From positions 1 to 6,086 of the forward strand of contig JAUXUZ010000244.1 of assembly GCA_030680655.1 (NCBI GenBank): a stretch of 6,086 nucleotides of DNA. The letters are read 5' to 3'. The DNA comes from Phycisphaerales bacterium. GTDB lineage: Bacteria > Planctomycetota > Phycisphaerae > Phycisphaerales > UBA1924. Positions 1 to 5,383 of the stretch are shown piece by piece. Position 1 is the stretch's first letter, and each line of letters begins with the position of its first letter. The notes under the pieces were generated by a model. That model saw nothing but the letters and a program-made list of their open reading frames with translations. It had not been told where the DNA came from and did no database searches. The translations under genes were made by a program, and so were the position numbers.

Positions 1-762
1 CCGCTGGGGTACCACGATTCGATGGATCTGTATGAGTACTGTTCGAGCGAACCCCTTAATCTGGCAGATCCAGCCGGATTGTCAGCTTGCGGCAGCTGCG
101 CGGAATCTTCTCAAAGCAACTTACAACTACAAAGTGGGCTAGCTGATGCAAGCACTAATGCGATTTCGCAAGCCGGCTGGGTTCGCAGTGCTACCTGCGA
201 AGGCGCTTGCTGGGCGTTTACCAGACTTGCGGATGCGAAGTGCTATACCGACTACGTTAGGTGCTTGCTTGCGAGCCCTCACGCCGACTCTAGAGCATGG
301 TGCAAGCAGAATCTGGATAGTTGTTTGTTAATAAACAAACGCTGCTATTCATACTGTGTATCTATATGTGGTGGGCAGTATCCCGGATCGGAGTCTCCGC
401 CGGTAACGCCGGAGACCGTGCTTGATTGCTCACGTGGTCTACCGGGTGGCCCCCCATCTTGGCTTCTCCCTCGGCCTGATCGTGATTATCCAAATCTGCC
501 GAACAGCACTGCGCCCGGCAACTACTGGCTGTGTAGACTCTCAGCTTTACAACTTGCGCAATTGCAGCGTCAACAGGCCGATGAGGAGTGGCGGCGGTGC
601 CGCGACGCGAACCCGATGCAGCCTTCGCAGCTTAATCCAGCGGCCCCCATTACATCTGATGCGGGTATGTGTAACCGGGACCGGCGCGAAAAACTAGAGC
701 AAATCGAAGAAGAGCTTCGGCGCAAATTAGCTGAGTGCAAGAAGCGATATCGCGTCCGCTAG
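1..762 (+). CDS. RHS-repeat protein, C-terminal end only (5' end outside window), with Cys-rich variable tail
   Basis: The reading frame is open from base 1, so the ATG at 22 is internal and the gene starts upstream. The first visible residues, PLGYHDSMDLYEYCSSEP then NLADPAGL, match the end of the RHS-repeat-associated core (typical form DP.GY.DG.NLY.Y..NNP.N..DP.GL). The DPxGL signature at which many RHS proteins self-cleave is intact and ends near base 81. About 226 residues of unrecognised tail follow, containing 16 Cys, several in helical spacings (CYTDYVRC, then C-x6-C-x6-C-x3-C-x3-C around bases 301-371). A Pro/Gly-rich linker comes next, and the end is a charged probable coiled coil (EKLEQIEEELRRKLAE). 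The high Cys content suggests an exported, disulfide-bonded domain. RHS proteins display or deliver variable C-terminal domains at the cell surface, but I recognise no enzyme motif here. Base composition is much lower in GC than region 3 (21 of 60 bases are G or C at 301-360). The RHS assignment is firm; the role of the tail is unknown. Confidence 0.85.
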   Translation, partial: PLGYHDSMDLYEYCSSEPLNLADPAGLSACGSCAESSQSNLQLQSGLADASTNAISQAGWVRSATCEGACWAFTRLADAKCYTDYVRCLLASPHADSRAWCKQNLDSCLLINKRCYSYCVSICGGQYPGSESPPVTPETVLDCSRGLPGGPPSWLLPRPDRDYPNLPNSTAPGNYWLCRLSALQLAQLQRQQADEEWRRCRDANPMQPSQLNPAAPITSDAGMCNRDRREKLEQIEEELRRKLAECKKRYRVR

Positions 763-775
763 ACTTAGTCAGAAC

Positions 776-791
776 ATGTTGTCTGCAACAT
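776..791 (+). repeat. Short hairpin covering the start codon of the ribbon protein gene
   Basis: ATGTTG (776-781) and CAACAT (786-791) are perfect inverted arms around the loop TCTG, and the left arm contains the start codon. It could restrain initiation when the RHS ribosome is not arriving from upstream. With only 6 pairs, chance is quite possible. Confidence 0.3.
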
Positions 792-1309
792 CAATAACCA
801 GGCGGCTTCAAACGACATTAATTGTGTCCGCGGGGATGATAGCAACTCTAACGCTGGCCTCCTTCTTTACGACCATCGGTTTTGAATGGCATGCGGAGTG
901 GACCGGAAAGGGCAGAGTCATTCCAACCGGTCTTCCTCCGCGAGTACAACTATATATCGACCGGGGAGTGGTCGCTGTAAGGTTTCGCGACCCCGCGGCC
1001 GGCGAGAAGCATTGGAGGTTTTGGGGGCATGGCGAGCTTTCATTCATTTCCAACAGCCGCGCAGTTGGTTCACTTATTGGAAATTGTGTGCCGACATACT
1101 CGGTGCTAACGTTCTCGCGGCAGACTGAGCGCCGCGTTTTTGTTCCTTGCATATTTTTATTGGTCATTGTGACGGCCGCCATACTTGCTTCCCGCCGCTT
1201 GCGCCGGCGCGCCGACAGACCGTGCAACCAGTGTGGATATGAGCTTTCCACCCTGTCATGTCTCCGCTGCCCAGAGTGCGGTGCGCTATGCAAAGACGGC
1301 AGTACATAG
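776..1309 (+). CDS. Small two-helix membrane protein with C-terminal zinc ribbon
   Basis: This encodes 177 residues. There is a hydrophobic segment at about 12-34, a polar domain at 35-120, and a second hydrophobic segment at about 121-139. A strongly basic stretch (RRLRRR) follows, then a Cys-rich ribbon: C150-x2-C153-GYEL, C162, C165-x2-C168 and C172. By the positive-inside rule both ends are cytoplasmic and the polar middle is outside. The ribbon follows the CxxCGY.L..L..CPECG pattern common at the ends of planctomycete membrane proteins; its function is unknown and zinc binding is inferred from the Cys pairs. The gene starts 13 bases after the RHS stop, so the two are probably cotranscribed. 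The position matches that of an immunity or partner gene behind an RHS tail, but that is context only. No good Shine-Dalgarno precedes ATG 776; the ATG at residue 21 is an alternative. A 6-bp hairpin (776-791) covers the start codon. Confidence 0.72.
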   Translation: MLSATSITRRLQTTLIVSAGMIATLTLASFFTTIGFEWHAEWTGKGRVIPTGLPPRVQLYIDRGVVAVRFRDPAAGEKHWRFWGHGELSFISNSRAVGSLIGNCVPTYSVLTFSRQTERRVFVPCIFLLVIVTAAILASRRLRRRADRPCNQCGYELSTLSCLRCPECGALCKDGST

Positions 1310-1513
1310 GCTGGATGGCATCGGCGTGCCACCGAGCGACAGTTCTGTGACGATCGGTGCCTTAGTTCGGCGCTGCCTGAATCCGATTGAGTTCGACCCA
1401 GCGATCGACCCCGAAACCGCGACAACCAACCCGCCCAGGCAGAGCATGCCAGCAACCGCGATGCCGAGTTGGGCCCTGGTTGACCAATTGAGCCACGTGC
1501 GCTTTGTTGCCAT
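1286..1513 (-). CDS. Possible small hypothetical membrane protein, antisense and convergent
   Basis: This is a 75-residue reading frame that begins MATKRTWLNWSTRAQLG and carries one strong hydrophobic segment (about residues 16-38). A Ser/Gly-rich stretch and a short basic patch (RQRR) follow. A good Shine-Dalgarno, GGAG at 1524-1521, lies 7 bases before the ATG, which argues for this internal start over upstream in-frame ones. The last 24 bases overlap, convergently, the end of the ribbon protein gene. The N-terminus (basic, then hydrophobic, N-in) is plausible for a real membrane protein, but the frame is short and I recognise no family. It may be a genuine small gene, a remnant, or a chance frame. 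Confidence 0.35.
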   Translation of the reverse strand: MATKRTWLNWSTRAQLGIAVAGMLCLGGLVVAVSGSIAGSNSIGFRQRRTKAPIVTELSLGGTPMPSSLCTAVFA

Positions 1514-1560
1514 GTGCTGACTCCAGTGCGGTAAGGTTACTGTCGCGGCCGGGCATTTCC

Positions 1561-1580
1561 CTATCCACAAGTTATCCACT
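1561..1580 (+). promoter_or_regulatory. Tandem DnaA-box-like 9-mers, 11 bp apart
   Basis: CTATCCACA (1561-1569) and TTATCCACT (1572-1580) each differ by one base from the bacterial DnaA box TTATCCACA. Both share TATCCAC with starts 11 bp apart, so they lie on the same face of the helix. They sit about 77 bp before the RHS start codon, so a role as DnaA sites or as an operator for another regulator is possible. There is no AT-rich unwinding element and no dnaA/dnaN/rep gene nearby, so I do not call an origin. Confidence 0.35.
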
Positions 1581-1645
1581 TTTGGGTGGGCGATGGCCGT
1601 CCAGTTGTGTTTCTGTCCACCGGTCTTCTGTACGCTCTGTGTTCT

Positions 1646-1650
1646 AGGAG
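1646..1650 (+). promoter_or_regulatory. Ribosome binding site of the short RHS gene
   Basis: AGGAG is followed by a 6-base spacer (CACCCA) and ATG at 1657. This fixes the start of the RHS gene and agrees with a signal peptide beginning at that Met. Confidence 0.75.
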
Positions 1651-1656
1651 CACCCA

Positions 1657-3582
1657 ATGCGGACCTCTCTACGGACGTTCGTTCCCGCCGCGGTCTTGGT
1701 CTGCGGGCTTGCGGTGTCGGTCGCCCAAGCCACCGATCCGGTGCTGTCGACCCAAAGCTCGCTCCTCAACACAGCGCTCCAAGCCGGCACAAGCCAGCAG
1801 GACATCATCGTCAACCCGTACAGCCGCGGTTCGTCGCTCGAAGGCGGGAGCCAGTCGCCCACGCCGTGCGGGTTCATTCCCGCGCCGGTCTCTCTTTCCC
1901 CGCGTGAGTGCGAACCCATCTATTACGCGGGCGTGATCGACCTGCGTACGGCGGGCGTGACCTACAACGCGGTCGACCTTGCCCTCCCGACCGCGGGCGT
2001 GCCGGTGTGCGTCGGCAGGGTTTACAGCAGTTCGCAGGGCGAGTCCACCAAGCGCCACACCTCCAACGGCCTCCAGGGTTTCAACTGGTCCCAGACCGCC
2101 CTGCCCGAGATCGCCAAGAACGGTGCAGGCGATGTCGTCTACCTGAGCGACGCCAAGCCCAGCGAGGTCTACAGCTTTCACAACGCGGGGCAGGATGGGG
2201 GCGGCGGCAGTTCGTACATCGATGAATTGATCTGCCGTGACCGCGACAAGGATGTCGATGGCAGCATCGTCCGCGAGGAGCGGATCTACTACGTTCAGAA
2301 CTGGCGCCACGATGTTGTCGCCCTGGTCCGCGCCGACAGTTCCTTTACCTCAGCACTGGTCGAACGTATCCGGTACGACGCCTACGGCCGGCCCAGCAGT
2401 TTCAATCCAGCCGATGTGGGCCGGCAGGGCGGCGTGATCGGCCCGGACGGGTACCTAGACAACAACGACGTGATCTTGGCGACGACCACGGGTAGCCTGC
2501 AGTGGTACACGGACTTCGGCTCCACGGGCGGTCTTGGCCTGGCTGACGGCACGTATGACACCAACGACGGCATCGCATTCATCGACGCGTACTACAACGG
2601 CGGCAACGGGTACGGTGGCGGCGGGTTCGGGGTCCTCAGCGGCAGCGAGATCGACAACCGTGTGGGGTACGCGGGGTACCGGTGGGACCCGACGCTGGCG
2701 CTGGGCGGTTCGGCCAACGGCAAGCCGGTCTACCACGTGCGGTTTCGGGTTCTGGACTCGCAAGGTGGCAACTGGCTCCAACCCGATCCGCTTAAGTACC
2801 TCGACGGAACAAACTACTACCAATACTGCTCGTCCGATGCCATAGATCTCGTAGACATGACAGGTTTGTGCGGAGTGGGTTGCCAAGCGAATAGCGACGA
2901 TAATTGGACACTCCCCCGTCCATTCCATCAAGCATGCAATGACCCCGAGTGGATACCGCTCCAGCCATTTATGGAAACTAACGGCTCTAGGCTTTGCGCA
3001 GCGTTGGATTTCGTGTCTACGTACGGCTGCGTAACCTACTACGCAAGAACACTAGCTCCAACTATCGGGCTGATACCTCAGACAAAGTGCTTCAGGAATT
3101 TCATTTTGGAAATCTTTAAGTGTTGTAGTATTAATGTAGCACCTTCAATAAATGTATGCGCGCGACAAGACTGTATTCGCGGTGCCACAAGAAACGCCAT
3201 AGATTGCTACAACTCATCATTCGATCCGAGAATCGAGATCAGGAATTTCGTAGTGGGCATGGATTGCATGGAGGCGTGTGAGGCCGTTGGTGTAATCAGA
3301 GCCGCACTTTGCCTTGCTAGGTACCCATCCCCTACGCAAATCATGGGCCTCATGAAGTGTATGGGGCATGCTCGGGAATCTGAAACCGAGTGCTATAGCT
3401 GCTGTAGCGGTAGCGGCACTGGCGTCACTGCAAGAAAGGCTCATTGCATCGGCAACATGCTCGCAGACATGGACGAGTCTATACTAGAGAACTTGAAAAA
3501 AATTCTTGCCAATGAAATAAAGGAAGGGCTCAAGAGACGCGGCGTGCCGATACCCGGCGGGCCAATCCGACGAACTAACTAG
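1657..3582 (+). CDS. Short exported RHS-core protein with internal EF-hand-like pair and Cys-rich C-terminal domain
   Basis: This encodes 641 residues. Residues 1-25 are a Sec signal peptide (basic start, hydrophobic FVPAAVLVCGLAVSV, likely cut after AQA). Residues 86-178 resemble the RHS entry region (IYYAGVIDLRTAGVTYNAVD, GLQGFNWSQTALPE, EVYSFHNAG). A Gly-rich join at 180-186 leads directly to the late RHS segment: YIDELICRDRD, IYYVQNWRHDVVALV, ERIRYDAYGRP (to 246). Two EF-hand/dockerin-like units occupy 252-314. The core resumes with NRVGYAGYRWDPTLA, YHVRFRVLDSQGGNWLQPDP and YQYCSSDAIDLVDMTGL (335-404). Residues 405-641 are an unrecognised tail with 19 Cys. RHS proteins usually have about 1000 residues or more of YD repeats, so here the shell that would enclose a toxin is missing. 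The self-cleavage signature reads DMTGL instead of DPxGL. It is likely secreted or surface-attached. The product could be a working mini-RHS or a deletion derivative kept in frame. Confidence 0.88.
   Translation: MRTSLRTFVPAAVLVCGLAVSVAQATDPVLSTQSSLLNTALQAGTSQQDIIVNPYSRGSSLEGGSQSPTPCGFIPAPVSLSPRECEPIYYAGVIDLRTAGVTYNAVDLALPTAGVPVCVGRVYSSSQGESTKRHTSNGLQGFNWSQTALPEIAKNGAGDVVYLSDAKPSEVYSFHNAGQDGGGGSSYIDELICRDRDKDVDGSIVREERIYYVQNWRHDVVALVRADSSFTSALVERIRYDAYGRPSSFNPADVGRQGGVIGPDGYLDNNDVILATTTGSLQWYTDFGSTGGLGLADGTYDTNDGIAFIDAYYNGGNGYGGGGFGVLSGSEIDNRVGYAGYRWDPTLALGGSANGKPVYHVRFRVLDSQGGNWLQPDPLKYLDGTNYYQYCSSDAIDLVDMTGLCGVGCQANSDDNWTLPRPFHQACNDPEWIPLQPFMETNGSRLCAALDFVSTYGCVTYYARTLAPTIGLIPQTKCFRNFILEIFKCCSINVAPSINVCARQDCIRGATRNAIDCYNSSFDPRIEIRNFVVGMDCMEACEAVGVIRAALCLARYPSPTQIMGLMKCMGHARESETECYSCCSGSGTGVTARKAHCIGNMLADMDESILENLKKILANEIKEGLKRRGVPIPGGPIRRTN
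2410..2598 (+). other. Two EF-hand/dockerin-like calcium-binding units inside the RHS core
   Basis: Residues 252-314 of the RHS protein hold two parallel units: ADVGRQGGVIGPDGYLDNND and TDFGSTGGLGLADGTYDTND, the second followed by GIAFIDAYYN. Each has the Asp-x-Gly...Asp-Gly...Asp-x-Asn-Asp spacing of a calcium loop and a hydrophobic helix after it. I recall this type of motif as common at the C-terminus of Phycisphaerae exported proteins. Here it lies between YDAYGRP and NRVGYAGYRWD, that is, in a loop of the RHS core. The first unit has a degenerate helix (VILATTTG), so only the second may bind calcium well. Confidence 0.6.
2659..2868 (+). other. RHS-repeat-associated core, C-terminal part
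   Basis: Residues 335-404 of the RHS protein match the conserved core end: YAGYRWDP, YHVRFRVLDSQGGNWLQPDP, YLDGTNYYQYCSSDAIDLVD. The same stretch in the upstream copy (bases 1-81) reads PLGYHDS...LYEYCSSEPLNLADPAGL, so the two cores are paralogous. The gene turns from GC-rich to mixed composition just after this block. Confidence 0.75.
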
Positions 3583-3600
3583 GTCAGTCAGGGAAGCAGT

Positions 3601-4134
3601 ATGAAGACAACCATTATTTCTATCCCACTTTGCACTCTCGCTGGGATCATAGTTGGATTCTGCGGTGCGACGCTGATGCGTAATAGCGCTTTAGTCGGGC
3701 AAAATAACCTGATCGGTTTGCCGGCGAAGACCGTCGTCACGGGCGAAACCCCGCCAACCGAGTTGGTAGTTTCTTCGGAATCCGAGAAGCGGTTTGCAAA
3801 TGGATATGATGCGATAATGGAGCAGTATGTCGATCTCTTAGTAATGTTGCGTTTGTCGCAAGAAAAGGAATCAATGAGCACTGCAGTGACCTCGATGAGT
3901 AAGTTGTTGCACAGTCAAAGCCGAGATGTTAGGTTTGCTGGGTGGGCGGTCGTGATCGGCCTTTGGAGGCAAGTTGCTTTGTCAGAGGGAGAACTGAGGG
4001 CTGCTGATTTTTGGTCTCTGATGCGGGATGTTCACTTGGCAGATGCCATTGCTAGGGACTCGTCTAGTGAAGACAAGGCCCTAAGTGATGTGGCTAGTAG
4101 CATGAGGTTCATGCTGCGTCCGTGGGAGTACTAG
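3601..4134 (+). CDS. Hypothetical membrane-anchored helical protein behind the RHS tail
   Basis: This encodes 177 residues. It begins MKTTIISIPLCTLAGIIVGF, a hydrophobic segment at about 5-25 that acts either as an anchor or as an uncleaved signal; no lipobox is visible. The rest is soluble, with a Pro/Thr-rich spacer (about 43-58) and a mostly helical body to the end (SEKRFANGYDAIMEQYVDLL, SMSKLLHSQSRDVRF, ELRAADFWSLMRDVHLADAI, ...RPWEY). No family was recognised. A Shine-Dalgarno-like AGGGAAG lies before ATG 3601, and the gene starts 18 bases after the RHS stop, so cotranscription is likely. The position equals that of an immunity or accessory protein in polymorphic toxin loci, which is inference from context. 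Codon use is low-GC, like the tail before it and unlike the core. Confidence 0.72.
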   Translation: MKTTIISIPLCTLAGIIVGFCGATLMRNSALVGQNNLIGLPAKTVVTGETPPTELVVSSESEKRFANGYDAIMEQYVDLLVMLRLSQEKESMSTAVTSMSKLLHSQSRDVRFAGWAVVIGLWRQVALSEGELRAADFWSLMRDVHLADAIARDSSSEDKALSDVASSMRFMLRPWEY

Positions 4135-4162
4135 ACCATGTTTGGCGGGCCGTCGGGCGTGA

Positions 4163-4186
4163 GTATTCAGCATGTCTCGTGAATAC
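4163..4186. repeat. Inverted repeat GTATTCA / TGAATAC after the hypothetical gene
   Basis: Perfect 7-bp arms (4163-4169 and 4180-4186) enclose a 10-base loop. It shares its last base with the stronger hairpin that follows. It may be part of a composite transcription end for the + strand block. Confidence 0.45.
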
Positions 4187-4213
4187 CCCACCCGGCGTGT
4201 CCGCCGGGTGGGG
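4186..4213. terminator. GC-rich perfect hairpin between convergent genes
   Basis: CCCCACCCGGCG (4186-4197), loop TGTC, then CGCCGGGTGGGG (4202-4213) form 12 perfect pairs. It lies 52 bases after the last + strand stop and 20 bases after the end of the minus-strand block (stop at 4233), where a bidirectional terminator would be expected. No clear U-tract follows on either strand, so it is not a textbook intrinsic terminator. Confidence 0.65.
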
Positions 4214-4232
4214 CGCAGAGGCCTTTGATGAC

Positions 4233-4841
4233 TCAAGCGGCTTCAGCCCGGTCGGCCTGCTCTGCCGCCGTAAGTTCACGCAGGTTCTCAGGCAGCCACC
4301 GGTTCACCCGCCCGGCCAGTTCCTTGTCGTCCAGCTTCTCCCCGGCCGCGTCGGCAAACAGCTTGGCGAGATTCTCCACCAGTTCCGACTTCTTCGCCTG
4401 CTGTGCCGCGTGGATGTACGCGGCCCCGCGTAGCTCGCCGATCAGGTGGGCAAGCTGGCACTTCTTGTACCCGGCCAGCCACGCCGCGTCGGGGCACCAG
4501 AGTTTCCGCACGTCCACCTTCAAGTCACGGCGAAGCATCTGGATCAGGGCGTTGCCCCGTGCCGGGTGAGCGGTCAACAGGCTGATGGTGAGCGATTCGA
4601 TCAGCCGGTCAAGGCGCTTCTCTTTCAGGGGCCGCACCGCCTCGTACGCGTCGGCCTCGCTCACGAACTGCTGGCCGTCCAGCGGATCGATCTCGCGCAG
4701 GGCCAGTTGGCGGGCGTCGTGCGCATCCGACTTGCTCATCCCCCCCCCACCCCCCTGGTCGGCCAGGCAGGTGGTGCTGTTGGCCTCGGTGCGGATCGAC
4801 AGCCCCTCCCGCCGCACGTGGTTGTGCAGGGCGATGGTCAC
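4233..4841 (-). CDS. ParB-like protein C-terminal region without nuclease or HTH domains (probable chimera or truncation)
   Basis: This encodes 202 residues from a GTG at 4841 that overlaps the upstream stop as GTGA, which argues for translational coupling. Residues 35-202 resemble the C-terminal part of plasmid/ICE-type ParB/RepB partition proteins as I recall them: SDAHDARQLALREIDPLDG, LDRLIESLTISLLTAHPARG, the VDVRKLWCPDAAWLAGYKK block, KKSELVENLAKLFADAA, and RVNRWLPENLRE at the end. The usual N-terminal ParB parts (ENxxR-type nuclease box, GERR motif, HTH) are absent. They cannot lie upstream because another gene occupies that DNA. Residues 1-34 (HNHVRREGLSIRTEANSTTC) look unrelated and end in five Gly encoded by a G6-T-G9 tract, directly before Met35 (4739), an alternative start. 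DNA binding is unlikely without the missing domains. It may be a remnant, a regulator of an intact ParB elsewhere, or a distinct small family. Confidence 0.6.
   Translation of the reverse strand: MTIALHNHVRREGLSIRTEANSTTCLADQGGGGGMSKSDAHDARQLALREIDPLDGQQFVSEADAYEAVRPLKEKRLDRLIESLTISLLTAHPARGNALIQMLRRDLKVDVRKLWCPDAAWLAGYKKCQLAHLIGELRGAAYIHAAQQAKKSELVENLAKLFADAAGEKLDDKELAGRVNRWLPENLRELTAAEQADRAEAA
4740..4755 (-). repeat. G6-T-G9 homopolymer tract within the ParB-like gene
   Basis: The + strand shows C9 (4740-4748), A, C6 (4750-4755). On the coding strand it encodes Gly5 and lies immediately before the ATG of Met35. Such tracts slip during replication, and any change of 1 or 2 bases would disconnect the GTG start from the ParB-like part. 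The run also marks the change from unrelated N-terminus to ParB-like sequence. It is a plausible sequencing or assembly error site too. Confidence 0.7.
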
Positions 4842-5377
4842 TCGCCGAACACGCGCTCAGCGAGCCCGGCGGCGAGCAGCCCGACAATTGCCTGGGCCGT
4901 GTCTGTAGCGGGCGAGCGGTCCCACCCCCGGTCGAAGCTGGCGACCTCGGTACCGTTCGCGCTGTCTTTGAGCCAGAGCTTGGAGATCCTGCTGCCATCG
5001 AGCTCGAACGCCGGGTCGGTCGCGTGCTCGGGGAAGACCAGGGCGTTGAAGCAGTGGCCGCCGATGGAACCGCTGACCCAGGTGCCTCCACCGCCGTGCT
5101 TGCGGCGCTCGATCTTCGCGAGTTCCAGCGTATCGAGTAACGCCCCGGGGTCCTGGGCGTCGTGGGTGAAGGGGGCGGGTGCGCCGTTGCCGGCCGCGAA
5201 CCCCGCCTCGAAGGCGAGGGCGATGATCTCGCGGATGCTGGCCACCGACGTGTCGTGGAAGTCCAGCGCGTCGCGGTTGCGGGTCTGAAGGGTGTCGAGC
5301 CCGAGTCGGATGCGGGCCTCCTCGGTCACTTGCTCCAGCCGCTGCGCCTTCGTCGTTGCGCTCGTCTTGGTCTTCAT
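4838..5377 (-). CDS. DUF6900-like plasmid/ICE accessory protein with C-terminal SRISKLW domain
   Basis: This encodes 179 residues from ATG 5377. That start was chosen because GGAG at 5387-5384 precedes it by 6 bases and the conserved sequence begins just after it; the longer frame upstream to 5602 has no visible homology. Residues 11-62 fit the DUF6900 pattern as I recall it (LGLDTLQTRNRDALDFHDTSV followed by AFEAGFAAG). Residues 98-179 form a second block (GTWVSGSIGGHCFNALVFPE, SRISKLWL, FDRGWD, AQAIVGLLAAGLAERVF) that I associate with small proteins encoded beside ParB and antirestriction-type genes on plasmids and integrative elements. The biochemical role is unknown; there are no signal or membrane segments, so it is cytoplasmic. 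It overlaps the next gene by 4 bases (GTGA), so the two form an operon, with the XRE gene further upstream on the same strand. Confidence 0.75.
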   Translation of the reverse strand: MKTKTSATTKAQRLEQVTEEARIRLGLDTLQTRNRDALDFHDTSVASIREIIALAFEAGFAAGNGAPAPFTHDAQDPGALLDTLELAKIERRKHGGGGTWVSGSIGGHCFNALVFPEHATDPAFELDGSRISKLWLKDSANGTEVASFDRGWDRSPATDTAQAIVGLLAAGLAERVFGE

Positions 5378-5383
5378 GGTCGT

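Larger units (their letters stand above)
1310..1656. other. Intergenic region upstream of the short RHS gene
   Basis: Between the ribbon protein stop and the next RHS start there is no convincing + strand gene. The left part may hold the small minus-strand frame (ending at 1513). The right part (1514-1656) should contain the promoter of the RHS gene and includes the tandem DnaA-box-like motif at 1561-1580. I see no -10/-35 pair good enough to call and no Rho-independent terminator. Confidence 0.5.

Noticed and set aside
808..1455. 215-residue open frame on the minus strand opposite the ribbon protein gene
   Set aside because: It runs antisense to a gene with clear membrane helices and a Cys ribbon, shows low-complexity Arg/Ser-rich sequence, and has no recognisable domain.
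1480..1513. TTGACC near 1480 as a -35 element for the RHS gene
   Set aside because: The hexamer 17 bases downstream (TTTGTT) is a poor -10, and the position lies far from the RHS start and inside the possible small minus-strand gene.
1561..1580. A replication origin
   Set aside because: Only two near-DnaA boxes are present, with no AT-rich element and no replication gene adjacent.
1669..2310. 213-residue open frame on the minus strand within the short RHS gene
   Set aside because: It is antisense to the RHS signal peptide and entry region, and its Ala/Val/Arg-rich make-up is typical of a GC-rich shadow frame.
4446..5288. 280-residue open frame on the + strand
   Set aside because: It spans the reverse strand of two genes with recognisable families that share a GTGA overlap; its Pro/Ser/Arg-rich sequence looks like a shadow.
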